Below, piece after piece: positions 36,976-45,553 of a stretch of DNA of 64,000 bases (position 1 is the stretch's first letter; every line of letters starts with the position of its first letter). The translations under genes were made by a program, and so were the position numbers. Location: contig NZ_JACHBG010000006.1 of assembly GCF_014207095.1 (NCBI RefSeq), forward strand, positions 289,233-353,232. Direction: 5' to 3'. The notes beneath the pieces were generated by a model. The model was not told the origin of the DNA and ran no database searches. It saw nothing but the letters and a program-made list of their open reading frames with translations. Origin of the DNA: Martinezella lusitana. Its GTDB lineage: Bacteria > Pseudomonadota > Alphaproteobacteria > Rhizobiales > Rhizobiaceae.

Positions 36976-36998
36976 TATTTGAATAAATGGTTCAAATA
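36976..36998. promoter_or_regulatory. Perfect inverted repeat, candidate IclR-family operator (copy 2)
   Basis: TATTTGAA (36976-36983), spacer TAAATGG, TTCAAATA (36991-36998). The arms and spacer length match 33543-33565 exactly. The downstream bases ATGAAT also resemble copy 1 (ATGAAC). Confidence 0.6.
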
Positions 36999-37021
36999 AT
37001 GAATCTAAGTGGGAACTGAAC

Positions 37022-38683
37022 ATGACTGTTTCGCTCGGCTTTGCCGACCTCATTCTTATCAATGGACGAATCTATACTGTTGAGCCAAGCCAGCCTTGGG
37101 CCGAGGCGCTCGCCGTCAAGAATGGCCGCATCCTGGCCGTCGGCAGCAACACCGAAATCGAAGCGCTGAAGGGGCCGGAAACGCGCCTTGTCGATCTTGC
37201 CGGCAAGATGGCGATGCCCGGTTTCATCGACATCCACAACCACATCATGATGGGCGGCCAGGCCGAACTGTTCGAAACCCAGATTCCGGCCGGCGCCTCT
37301 GTCGAGGCGATCTGCGCCCATGTGCGCAAGCAGGCCGGGATCGTGCCGCAGGGGCAATGGATCGTTGCCAATCAATGGGGCGCCGACATGATCACGGCGA
37401 TCAACAGCGAGGCCGCGCTCAGGAAGCTGGATGAGGCAAGCCTCGGACATCCCGTTCTTCTGCGTGATGAAACCATGCACAATCGCTGGGTCAACAGCGA
37501 GGCGATGCGGCTTGCCGGTATCTCCAACAATCAGCCTGATCCACCGCAGGGTTCCTTCGGCCGCGATCCGGTCACCGGCAGGCTCACCGGCCTGCTGGTC
37601 GAGTCCGCCGCCGGCATTGTCGAGCGGACGGCTGCCGAGGCGTTCACCGAGGAAATGGGCGAGGCCGCCGTGGCCCGCGCCATCGAAGTCGTCAACTCCT
37701 ACGGCGTGACTGCCTTCCAGGATGCCGCGTCGGTATTGCCCATACTGAAGGCCCTCAAGAATCTGGATCTAAAGGGCAAGCTGACCGCATGGGCTGTTAC
37801 GTCGCTGCCGCTCATAGAGCCGAGCTTCATGTTTGGCCTATCGGGTGATGGCCTGCTGGCGCTGCGGGATGAGTTTCGCACCGAACATGTGAAGCCGAAC
37901 TTCACGAAAATCTTCCTCGATGGCGTCCCCGGCGCCCGCACGGCGGCTTTCCACGACGCCTATGTCGCAGACGCCGCGCGTCCCCATGGCTATCGTGGCG
38001 AAGTGCTGGTGAGCTACCCTGATCTCGTTCGCCATATCGACAAGTCCGAAAAGCTCGGCATGGGATTGAAGATCCACTGCGCCGGCGATTATTCCGTCAC
38101 CGAGATGCTCGATGCGGTCGAGGCCGTCAGGCATTTCAACGGCCCGACTGACATCAAGCATCACATCGCTCATGCGAGCTATCTGCGCGAGGAAGACATC
38201 AGCCGCTTCGCGACGCTCGGCGTTGTCGCCGATCTCTGCCCGATGATCTGGTATCCGACGACCTTCCTGGAAGGCCACAAGGAAGTGATGGGCGAGGAGC
38301 GGGCAACCCGCTTCTGGCCGATCGCCAGCATGAAGGCCACCGGCGCACTGTTGGCGGGCGGTTCCGATTGGCCCGTCATTCCGATCCCGGATCCGTGGAA
38401 CGGGATTGAAGGCATGGTGACGCGGCAGAACCCGTCCGGCGCCTTTCCGGGTGTCTCGCTTTGGGCGGAGCAGGCGATCGACCTCGCTTCGGCAATCGAG
38501 ATCTACACGCTCAATTCGGCAAAGGCGATGCGGCTGGACGATGAAACCGGCTCGCTTGTCGCTGGCAAATCGGCCGACATCATCGTGCTTGACCAAAATG
38601 TCTTCGAAGTACCGGCGGATCAAATCGCCGATACCAAGGTGCTGACCACATATTTCGCGGGTGAGCCTGTCTACCAGCGCTAG
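37022..38683 (+). CDS. Amidohydrolase family 3 protein (YtcJ-like)
   Basis: The 553-aa metal-dependent amidohydrolase has HxH in IDIHNHIMMGG (about residue 73), KIHCAGDYSV near residue 350, and the late Asp in AGGSDWPV near residue 448. The YtcJ/N-substituted formamide deformylase group splits N-acyl or formyl amides. There is no signal peptide. It heads an operon with an ABC importer, so it may release an amine from an imported conjugate in the cytoplasm. Plant hydroxycinnamoyl tyramine or octopamine amides would fit the island, but this is speculation. Confidence 0.85.
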   Translation: MTVSLGFADLILINGRIYTVEPSQPWAEALAVKNGRILAVGSNTEIEALKGPETRLVDLAGKMAMPGFIDIHNHIMMGGQAELFETQIPAGASVEAICAHVRKQAGIVPQGQWIVANQWGADMITAINSEAALRKLDEASLGHPVLLRDETMHNRWVNSEAMRLAGISNNQPDPPQGSFGRDPVTGRLTGLLVESAAGIVERTAAEAFTEEMGEAAVARAIEVVNSYGVTAFQDAASVLPILKALKNLDLKGKLTAWAVTSLPLIEPSFMFGLSGDGLLALRDEFRTEHVKPNFTKIFLDGVPGARTAAFHDAYVADAARPHGYRGEVLVSYPDLVRHIDKSEKLGMGLKIHCAGDYSVTEMLDAVEAVRHFNGPTDIKHHIAHASYLREEDISRFATLGVVADLCPMIWYPTTFLEGHKEVMGEERATRFWPIASMKATGALLAGGSDWPVIPIPDPWNGIEGMVTRQNPSGAFPGVSLWAEQAIDLASAIEIYTLNSAKAMRLDDETGSLVAGKSADIIVLDQNVFEVPADQIADTKVLTTYFAGEPVYQR

Positions 38684-38735
38684 CTGCAGCGGCGAAGAGG
38701 AAACGCCGCAAATTACAAGGAGGGAAGGGAAGAGA

Positions 38736-39917
38736 ATGAAATTGACATCCACACTCATCGCCGTTGGCCTGGCTGTTGCCGGCATGGCCTTCACGGGTTC
38801 GTCAGCCTTCGCGGCCGGACCGACCTGCAAGAGCGGGCCGATCAAGGTCGGCGCCGTCTCGACGGTCACCGGCGTCGTCGACTTTTCCGACGCGCCGAAG
38901 GCTACCAAGGCCGTCTTCGAGCAGTTGAACGACGCAGGCGGCATCAATGGCTGCAAGATCGATTATTCGCTGGCCGACGATAAGGGCGACCCGCAAGTAG
39001 CGGCCCAAGCGGCACGCGACCTCATCGACAACAAAGGCGTCGTGGCTCTGGCAGGCGGCGCAAGCCTGCTCGACTGCGCCGTCAATGCCGGCACCTACAA
39101 TCGCAATGACGTGCTCGCGGTTCAGGGCGTGGGCGTCGACCCCCTCTGCTTCAATGCGCCGAGCATCTCGCCCGTGAACGTCGGCCCGTTCACGCTGACC
39201 ACGGTTATGCTTGACTATGCGACGAAAAACCTTGGAGCAAAGAAGGTCTGCGCCTTCTTCCTGATCCTGGGCGGCACGCAGGAAGCCTATGGCAACGCGG
39301 TTGCGGCCTGGCAGAAGCTGTCCGGCAACAAGGTCGGCCTCGTCGACATGACGCTGCCGCCGCAGGGTGACCTCACGCCTTACGTAATCAAGGCGCGCGA
39401 CGCGGGCTGCGATGCCGTGCTCACCAACCAGGTTGAGCCGGGCGTGGTGCAATGGGTGAAGACTGCCGATGCGCAGAAGATCTCGGGCATCAACTGGCTG
39501 TTCCTCGCACCCGGTTACACGGAGGGCGTTGCCAAGGCACTGGCCGGTAGCAAGCAGCCCGTCTATGTCGGCACCGAATGGGAGCCCTACACCGAAAACA
39601 CCGCTGCCAACACCGACTGGGCCAAGACCATGGACAAGGCTGGCCTCGCAAAGACCGCCTTCTCGCAGGGTGGCTATCTCGCCGCCAAGGTGATGATCGA
39701 CACGATTTCGGGCATCGACGGCGAAGTCACCCGCGAAACCGTCTCTTCGGCGCTGAAGGGGGGCAAGGAAATGCAGTATTCCCTCGCTGGCAGTCCCTAT
39801 GTCTTCGGCGAAGCCAGGGCGCATTCGCCCATGAAGGCGACCAAGGTCATGCAGCTTGTCGATGGCAAGTGGACAGTCAAAACACCGGATTGGTATACTT
39901 TGGCGAAGGCCAAGTAA
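38736..39917 (+). CDS. ABC transporter substrate-binding protein (HAAT/LivK-like)
   Basis: The 393-aa protein has a signal peptide (MKLTSTLIAVGLAVAGMAF, cleavage after SSAFA). It has the type I periplasmic-binding fold: IKVGAVSTVTGVVDFSDAPKA, VFEQLNDAGGINGCKIDY, and GGYLAAKVMIDTI. AAGGAGGGAAGG precedes ATG 38736. It is a distant paralogue of the protein at 11335, including similar Cys-containing segments. It lies 52 bp after the amidohydrolase, so its ligand may be that enzyme's substrate. Confidence 0.85.
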   Translation: MKLTSTLIAVGLAVAGMAFTGSSAFAAGPTCKSGPIKVGAVSTVTGVVDFSDAPKATKAVFEQLNDAGGINGCKIDYSLADDKGDPQVAAQAARDLIDNKGVVALAGGASLLDCAVNAGTYNRNDVLAVQGVGVDPLCFNAPSISPVNVGPFTLTTVMLDYATKNLGAKKVCAFFLILGGTQEAYGNAVAAWQKLSGNKVGLVDMTLPPQGDLTPYVIKARDAGCDAVLTNQVEPGVVQWVKTADAQKISGINWLFLAPGYTEGVAKALAGSKQPVYVGTEWEPYTENTAANTDWAKTMDKAGLAKTAFSQGGYLAAKVMIDTISGIDGEVTRETVSSALKGGKEMQYSLAGSPYVFGEARAHSPMKATKVMQLVDGKWTVKTPDWYTLAKAK

Positions 39918-39928
39918 GAAGGCTGCGC

Positions 39929-39962
39929 GCCTGGCCTTGTCGATACCGAGACAAGGCCAGGC
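39929..39962 (+). other. Intercistronic hairpin after the substrate-binding protein gene
   Basis: GCCTGGCCTTGTC (39929-39941) and GACAAGGCCAGGC (39950-39962) form a perfect 13-bp stem, 12 bases after the stop, with no T tract. It mirrors 12606-12635 in the first importer and probably stabilises the binding-protein message. Confidence 0.7.
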
Positions 39963-40022
39963 GATGAGCCCCGACCATGATCTGATCTGGTGAGGCGGTG
40001 TGCCCGCTTCCGGAGTCTCTGA

Positions 40023-40892
40023 ATGAACGCTCTCTTTACAGCCGCCGTGGCTGGTCTTTCCGCAGGCGGCGCCTATGCCATCCTTGGCGTTTGCGCAATA
40101 TTCACCTACCGCCTCGTAGCCGTGGTGAACTTTACCGGTGCCGCAATCGGCGCCACGGGTACCTTCATCATGGTCGCGCTGCACGAGGCCGGCATGCCGC
40201 TCCTCCCGGCGGCGCTATCGGGAATTGCCGCCGGCGCCCTGGCCGGGGTCCTGATAGGGCTCGTCATGACGACCTGGTTTGCCAATGTGAATGCCTCCAC
40301 CAAAGCGGCTGTCACGGCGGCGCTTCTGGTCGGCATCATCGCCATCGGCTTGCGGCTGACCGGCGGCCAGCATCCCCACTATTTTCCCGAGCTGATCCCC
40401 GGATCGGCGTTCCGCCTCGCCGGCGTCGAAGTTACCTGGGCGGCTGTGACGACACTGCTTCTTTCCGTGGTCTTTACCTTAGTGACGGAGCAGTTCCTGG
40501 CGCGCACGCGGATAGGGCTGCAATTGCGCGCTCTGTCGCAGCGGCCGATGGCAGCCGAGCTGATCGGCATTCGCGTAAGATTGCTGGCGCTTGGAGTTTG
40601 GGCCGTAACAGGCGGCGTGACCTCCTTCGCGCTGATGATCATCGCGCCGCTGCGCTCTCCCGATTTTTCGTCGCTGAGCCTTCTTGTCGTGCCAGCGCTT
40701 GCCGCCGCGTTGATCGGCGCATTTGCCAGCTTCCGCGCCGCCCTTTTGGGTGGACTGACGATCGGCATTCTGGAGGGTGCTGTCAGCACCATCGATCTCG
40801 TCAGCCAGTATCGCAGCACCGTTCCATTCATCGTCATTCTTGCTGTCCTCCTGTGGTCGCAAAGAGGAGCCCGCTGGGATGAAGCACGCTAG
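40023..40892 (+). CDS. ABC transporter permease (LivH type)
   Basis: The 289-aa membrane protein has AVAGLSAGGAYAILGVCAIFTYR at the start and SFRAALLGGLTIGILEGAVS near the end, typical of LivH permeases, with about eight hydrophobic segments. Its end overlaps the start of the fused permease-ATPase gene by 14 bases. It forms the membrane channel with the N-terminal half of that protein. Confidence 0.86.
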   Translation: MNALFTAAVAGLSAGGAYAILGVCAIFTYRLVAVVNFTGAAIGATGTFIMVALHEAGMPLLPAALSGIAAGALAGVLIGLVMTTWFANVNASTKAAVTAALLVGIIAIGLRLTGGQHPHYFPELIPGSAFRLAGVEVTWAAVTTLLLSVVFTLVTEQFLARTRIGLQLRALSQRPMAAELIGIRVRLLALGVWAVTGGVTSFALMIIAPLRSPDFSSLSLLVVPALAAALIGAFASFRAALLGGLTIGILEGAVSTIDLVSQYRSTVPFIVILAVLLWSQRGARWDEAR

Positions 40893-42594
40893 TTTCCGCG
40901 CCGCCGTTGTCACGGCCCTATCGCTTGCCGCAGTCGGCGCGCTCATTCTTCTGTTGTTGCCCAAGTACTGGGTGTTCCTGCTGACCGCGGTGTTCATCAC
41001 CGGCATCGCGCTCCAAAGCCTTGGTCTCGTCGCTGGCCGCACGGGCATGATCTCGCTCTGCCAGATGTCTTTCGCGGGTGTCGGCGCCTGGGTGACAGGA
41101 TATCTGAACGTTATCGAGGCACCTGGCGGCCTCGTGGTGTGGATGATCGTCGGCGGTCTTGCCGCCGTGCCGGTCGGCATAGCCATCGGCCTGCCAGCGC
41201 TGCGCCTGCGCGGCATCAACCTTGCGATTGTTACTCTCGGCTTCTCCGCCGCATTCGATACGGTGTTGGCGACGATCACTTTCCCAGGGCAGACCACGTT
41301 CACGCAGGTCGTACGCCCATCGCTTTTTGAGAGCGACTATGGCTTCTTCATCTTCGTGCTGATTGTCTATGGGGTGATTGCCGTCAGTCTCGAATTCGTC
41401 AGCCGCTCGCGGCTTGGTGCTTCCTGGCTTGCGGTGCGACATTCGGAGCGTGCAGCCGCGGCGCATGGCGTTTCGATACCGCGGGCAAAGCTGAGCGCCT
41501 TCGCCATCAGCGCCTTTATCTCCGGCGTGTCGGGCGGACTTCTCGCCGGCTATCTCGGAACGTTGGTGTCCGAAAACTTCTCGATGATGCAATCGCTGGC
41601 GCTGTTCGCCGTCGCGACCATGGTTGGTGCGCATTTCACGCTCGGCGCCGTCATCGGCGGCATACTGATCACGTTGTTTCCGGAACTGCTGCGCAGGCTC
41701 AATCTGCCGCAGGACGTTGGCAATGTCTTCTTCGCCATCGGTGCTGTGCATGCGCTCTCCTCCGGCGAAACGATCAGCGAGACCTGGATGCGGCTCGGGC
41801 GCAAGCTGTTGCCCCGCCGCCGGGAAGCTTCCTCCCATCAAGATGCGGGCCGCTTGCCCCCAAGCGCCGCTCATGAACCGGGTCTGGCGCTCGAGGTCAG
41901 CGATCTCACCGTCCGCTACGGCGCGGTCGTGGCGCTCGATAAAGTCAACCTCAAAGTGCCTGCGCGAACCGTCGTCGGCCTGGTCGGGCCGAACGGCGCC
42001 GGCAAGTCGACCATGGTCGATGCGATCGCGGGCTTTTTGGCCCGCTATGACGGCTCGGTGAAGCTGAATGGCAAGCCGCTGGAGGGTCTCTCGGCCACCA
42101 GCCGCGCCCGGTTGGGTATTCACCGGACCTGGCAGACGACACGTATCGCACCCGAACTCAGCGTCGGCGGCTATGTGCGGCTTGCTGCAGGCGCCATCAG
42201 CGATGACGAACTTTCCGCCATTCTACAATGGTTCGATTGTCCGCCCGCCGACACGCCGATTGCGTCGATCGACGCGGGGACCCGGCGCCTGCTCGATGTC
42301 GCTGGCGTCGTCGCTTCGCGCCCGCCCGTAATCCTCCTTGACGAACCTGCCGCCGGCCAATCCTATGCCGATGCGGTCAAGCTGGGTGAACGCATTGCTG
42401 CTATCCCCGAGACTTTCGGCAGCGCCGTGCTTCTGATCGAGCACGACATGGATCTCGTACGGCGGGCCTGCTCGGGGATCACGGTGTTCGATTTCGGGCG
42501 CGTGATCGCCAACGGCGCCCCGCAAGCCGTGCTTGCCATGCCGATCGTCCAGAAGGCCTATATGGGCATCGAACTCGAAGAGGCTGCCGAATGA
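40879..42594 (+). CDS. Fused LivM-type permease and LivG-type ATPase
   Basis: The 571-aa protein joins two subunits. Residues 1 to about 320 are a LivM permease (GRTGMISLCQMSFAGVGAW, LRLRGINLAIVTLGFSAAF). A polar linker (about 320-345) leads to a LivG-like ATPase (about 345-571), with Walker A GPNGAGKST near residue 372, Walker B VILLDEPAAG and switch His in LIEHDMDLV. The ABC signature is degenerate: IDAGTRRLLDVAG replaces LSxGQ. The reading frame is continuous through the linker, so this is a real fusion in the sequence given. ATG 40879 is preferred over 40777. Confidence 0.9.
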   Translation: MKHASFRAAVVTALSLAAVGALILLLLPKYWVFLLTAVFITGIALQSLGLVAGRTGMISLCQMSFAGVGAWVTGYLNVIEAPGGLVVWMIVGGLAAVPVGIAIGLPALRLRGINLAIVTLGFSAAFDTVLATITFPGQTTFTQVVRPSLFESDYGFFIFVLIVYGVIAVSLEFVSRSRLGASWLAVRHSERAAAAHGVSIPRAKLSAFAISAFISGVSGGLLAGYLGTLVSENFSMMQSLALFAVATMVGAHFTLGAVIGGILITLFPELLRRLNLPQDVGNVFFAIGAVHALSSGETISETWMRLGRKLLPRRREASSHQDAGRLPPSAAHEPGLALEVSDLTVRYGAVVALDKVNLKVPARTVVGLVGPNGAGKSTMVDAIAGFLARYDGSVKLNGKPLEGLSATSRARLGIHRTWQTTRIAPELSVGGYVRLAAGAISDDELSAILQWFDCPPADTPIASIDAGTRRLLDVAGVVASRPPVILLDEPAAGQSYADAVKLGERIAAIPETFGSAVLLIEHDMDLVRRACSGITVFDFGRVIANGAPQAVLAMPIVQKAYMGIELEEAAE

Positions 42595-43292
42595 CCGCAC
42601 TTTCCATCAACGGCCTCGTCGTCAACCGCTCCGGCATTCCCGTCGTCCGGGGCGTGGATCTCAGCGTGTCGAGCGGTGAAATCAGCGTACTCCTTGGATC
42701 GAACGGAGCCGGCAAGACGACGCTGCTCGAAAGCCTGTCGGGCATTATCCCCGCTGCGGCGGGCTCGGTGACGATGGATGACGTCGAGCTTCTGAAGCTG
42801 CGCGCAGGCTTGCGCGCTCGTGCCGGCATCAGTCACGTCGAGCAGGGGCGAACGGTCTTTCCGGAAATGACCACCGAGGAGAATCTCAAGGTCGCACTCG
42901 ATCCTGCCGCCGATCTTCAGGAGGCATACGCCCTCTTTCCGGAGCTGCGTCAGCGTCGCGATATCAAGGCCGGCATGCTGTCGGGCGGTGAGCAGCAAAT
43001 GGTCGTCATCGCCCGTTCGTTGCTGACTCGGCCGAAGGTCATCATGATCGACGAAATGTCCTCCGGTCTTGCGCCTGTCATCGTCAGCCGCCTGATGCGG
43101 GCGGTCCGGCAATTGGCCGATTCCGGCATGGCGGTTATTCTCGTCGAGCAATTCGCGGCGCTTGCGCTTGCGATCGGCGACCGTGCCTATGTCCTGCGCC
43201 GCGGAGCGATCGTCTATGACGGTGATTGCGCGACGCTCGCCGGCGATCCGGCGCATCTGCATCGTCTTTATCTCGGCGATGCCGCCGCCTAA
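42591..43292 (+). CDS. ABC transporter ATP-binding protein (LivF type)
   Basis: The 233-aa ATPase has Walker A GSNGAGKTT, the canonical signature LSGGEQQMVVIARSL, Walker B VIMIDEMSSGLAP and Gln in the switch position (LVEQFAA). It overlaps the fused gene by four bases and completes the second importer. A strong bidirectional terminator follows. Confidence 0.88.
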   Translation: MTALSINGLVVNRSGIPVVRGVDLSVSSGEISVLLGSNGAGKTTLLESLSGIIPAAAGSVTMDDVELLKLRAGLRARAGISHVEQGRTVFPEMTTEENLKVALDPAADLQEAYALFPELRQRRDIKAGMLSGGEQQMVVIARSLLTRPKVIMIDEMSSGLAPVIVSRLMRAVRQLADSGMAVILVEQFAALALAIGDRAYVLRRGAIVYDGDCATLAGDPAHLHRLYLGDAAA

Positions 43293-43316
43293 CGACCTAA
43301 CGGTATTCAAGATGGC

Positions 43317-43351
43317 AAATGGGGATGCGATTACGGATCGCATCCCCATTT
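43317..43351. terminator. Bidirectional terminator between the second importer and hpaC
   Basis: GGGGATGCGAT (43321-43331), loop TACGG, ATCGCATCCCC (43337-43347), flanked by AAAT and ATTTT. It separates the convergent importer and hpaBC operons. Confidence 0.85.
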
Positions 43352-43372
43352 TGTCGTAGGCATCTTTGCTGC

Positions 43373-43885
43373 TCAGCCGCCGAAGCTGCCGGCCTGGGTT
43401 GGGACATGGACATAGTTACGGTCGAAGTAGAGTAGGGCGTGCCCATCCCTGCGACTGCGGATATCCATCACCTCGCCGATGAAGATGTGATGCGTGCCGA
43501 CGAGGCGTGCTTCTGTCAAACGGCAATCAAAGGAAACGATCGCGTCGGAAAGCGCCTGGCTGCCTGAGCGGAAATCCACCCATTCTGCCGCGGCATAACG
43601 TTCTTCCATCTCGGCGCGTTGACCGGCGAAGTAGCCGGCCAGCTCCTTATGCTCCTGCGTGAGGACGTTGACGCAAAAGCGGCGGTTTTCGAAGAAGAGT
43701 GCCGTCTGCGTCGAGCGGCTGTTCATGCAGACCAAAAGCGTCGGCGGTTCGTCGGTGACGCTGCACATGGCTGTGGCGGTAAAGCCGCCGCGGCCGGCAG
43801 GGCCGTTGGTGGTGATCACGTTGACCGGGGCGCAGACCCGGGCCATCGCGTTGCGAAATTCGGTTTTCGAAAGTTGCTCCTCCAT
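43373..43885 (-). CDS. hpaC: 4-hydroxyphenylacetate 3-monooxygenase, flavin reductase component HpaC
   Basis: The 170-aa protein of the flavin-reductase-like (FMN-binding split barrel) family has FRNAMARVCAPVNVITTNGP, then TATAMCSVTDEPPTLLVCMN and HHIFIGEVMDIR. It matches HpaC (170 aa in E. coli), which supplies reduced FAD to HpaB using NADH. ATG 43885 lies 10 bases after the hpaB stop. An upstream start at 43933 would overlap hpaB. Confidence 0.9.
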   Translation of the reverse strand: MEEQLSKTEFRNAMARVCAPVNVITTNGPAGRGGFTATAMCSVTDEPPTLLVCMNSRSTQTALFFENRRFCVNVLTQEHKELAGYFAGQRAEMEERYAAAEWVDFRSGSQALSDAIVSFDCRLTEARLVGTHHIFIGEVMDIRSRRDGHALLYFDRNYVHVPTQAGSFGG

Positions 43886-43895
43886 AGCAACGACC

Positions 43896-45458
43896 TCACT
43901 CGGCAGCGTTGCGGATAGGGGAGGTTTGCCCAAGCGGCGGAAGCCAGGTGTCTCCAGTCCAGCCGTTTTCGTCGTAGTCGCTCATGCACCGGTCGACGAG
44001 TGCCTCCATCTCCTTCAGCCGACCGCCGCGCTCGGCGCCTTTCAGAACCTGCAGACGGACTTCTTCGGGCGCGCCGGCATAGTTCAGCTCATAGAGTGCA
44101 TGCCGCCCGCCGAACTCGGTGCCGGTCGCGTCCCATAAGAGCTTCATGATCTTGATGCGCTCGATATGGCCCATGTCGTTGGACCCGCGCACATATTGGG
44201 CGAGGTAGCGATCGATCTCCGGATTGCCGAAATCCTTGGCCGATGAGGGCAGGTAGATAAGGCCGGAGGCGACGACCTTGCGCACCGTTTCGATGACGCG
44301 TGGATAGGCTTCGGACATGAAGGTGCGGTAGGAGAGGGCTGCTTCCATGTTCGGCAGCACTGCACCATTCGCCCAGGGCTGCGGATTGTAGGCCATGGCG
44401 TTGGAAAAGGACCAGAACATGTGGCGCAGCGCGATGACTTCGCCGAGTGCCGCCTGATTGCCGCGGAAGGCGTCACCGCCGGTGGCACGCAGCGCCTTGG
44501 CCAGCAGTCCGGCGATGAAATCGAGTTTTACGGCGAAGCGCGTGCAACCCTGGAAGCAATAGCCATGCATGAAGCCGGAAGCCGGGTGGAAAGACAGGAT
44601 CTTGGCCGCATCGCGCAGCACGAGCACGTCCTCCCAGGGCACGAAGACATTGTCGAGCACCAGAATCGCGTCATTTTCGTCGAAGCGCGACGACAGCGGA
44701 TAGTCGAAGGGTTGCCCCACAGTATTGGCGGTCTGCTCATAGGAAACCCTGCAGAACATCTTGATCCCGGGCGCGTTCATCGGAACGATGAACATGACCG
44801 ATAGCGACGGATCTTCAGTGACGGTCGCCGAACTCTGGGCAAGGAAGTTGTAGTGGGTCAGCGCCGAAGAGGTCGCGACCACCTTGGCACCGGACACATA
44901 GATACCGGCGTCGGTTTCCTTGGTGATGTGCACGAAGACGTCCTTGACGGCATCGGCAGGTTTATGACGGTCGATCGGCGGATTGACGATCGCGTGGTTC
45001 ATGAAAAGCACGGACTCCTGCGCGCGCTTGTGCCAGGCAAGCGCATTGTCCTTGAATGGTCCGTACCAGTCGGCATTGGCGCCGAGCGTGTTCATCAGAG
45101 CGGCCTTGTAATCGGCGGTCCGGCCCATCCAGCCATAGGACATGCGTGCCCAATCAGCGATGGCGCCCTGCTGGGCCACAAGCTCGGCGGAGGATTTCGC
45201 CACCCGGAAATATTTATGGGTGTAGCCGCCGGATCCAGTGTCGGTGGGCGACGTCAGGCGCTCCTTGGACTTTTCGTCGTGCAGCGCATCATACATGCGC
45301 GCAATCGAGCGAGCGGAATTGCGCATGGAGGGATGCGCCGTCACATCGGCGATGCGTTCGCCATTAATGTAGACTTCGCGGCCATCGCGCAGGCTTTCCA
45401 GATATTCGGCGCCGGTAAATGGACGGCTCTTGTCGCTGCGGTGGTCTTCGGCTCGCAT
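43896..45458 (-). CDS. hpaB: 4-hydroxyphenylacetate 3-monooxygenase, oxygenase component HpaB
   Basis: The 520-aa protein has the same length as E. coli HpaB. It opens GAEYLESLRDGREVYINGERI and contains HPSMRNSARSIARMYDALHD, PFDYPLSSRFDENDAILVLDNVFVPW in the FAD-binding region (read in segments) and GSNDMGHIERIKIMKLLWDATGTEFG near the end. It hydroxylates 4-hydroxyphenylacetate to homoprotocatechuate with FADH2 from HpaC. ATG 45458 with AAGGGAGG upstream is preferred over 45602, which would overlap the divergent hpaA gene. It is divergent from hpaA across a 95-bp spacer. Confidence 0.92.
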   Translation of the reverse strand: MRAEDHRSDKSRPFTGAEYLESLRDGREVYINGERIADVTAHPSMRNSARSIARMYDALHDEKSKERLTSPTDTGSGGYTHKYFRVAKSSAELVAQQGAIADWARMSYGWMGRTADYKAALMNTLGANADWYGPFKDNALAWHKRAQESVLFMNHAIVNPPIDRHKPADAVKDVFVHITKETDAGIYVSGAKVVATSSALTHYNFLAQSSATVTEDPSLSVMFIVPMNAPGIKMFCRVSYEQTANTVGQPFDYPLSSRFDENDAILVLDNVFVPWEDVLVLRDAAKILSFHPASGFMHGYCFQGCTRFAVKLDFIAGLLAKALRATGGDAFRGNQAALGEVIALRHMFWSFSNAMAYNPQPWANGAVLPNMEAALSYRTFMSEAYPRVIETVRKVVASGLIYLPSSAKDFGNPEIDRYLAQYVRGSNDMGHIERIKIMKLLWDATGTEFGGRHALYELNYAGAPEEVRLQVLKGAERGGRLKEMEALVDRCMSDYDENGWTGDTWLPPLGQTSPIRNAAE

Positions 45459-45553
45459 CTCGTATTCCTCCCTTGAGATCATGACCGATGCTACGTCGCC
45501 GCCGGCGCCGCGGCCATGGACAAAGGAGGTAATTCGCTGGTACTTTTTCCGGC

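Larger units (their letters stand above)
36691..37021 (+). promoter_or_regulatory. Control region of the amidohydrolase/ABC operon
   Basis: The 331-bp gene-free stretch holds the mosaic repeat, then TTAACGTGTGAA (36927-36938), TTGACA (36944-36949) and the perfect inverted repeat at 36976-36998. The start codon follows 23 bases later. The architecture copies that of 33495-33565. Confidence 0.6.
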
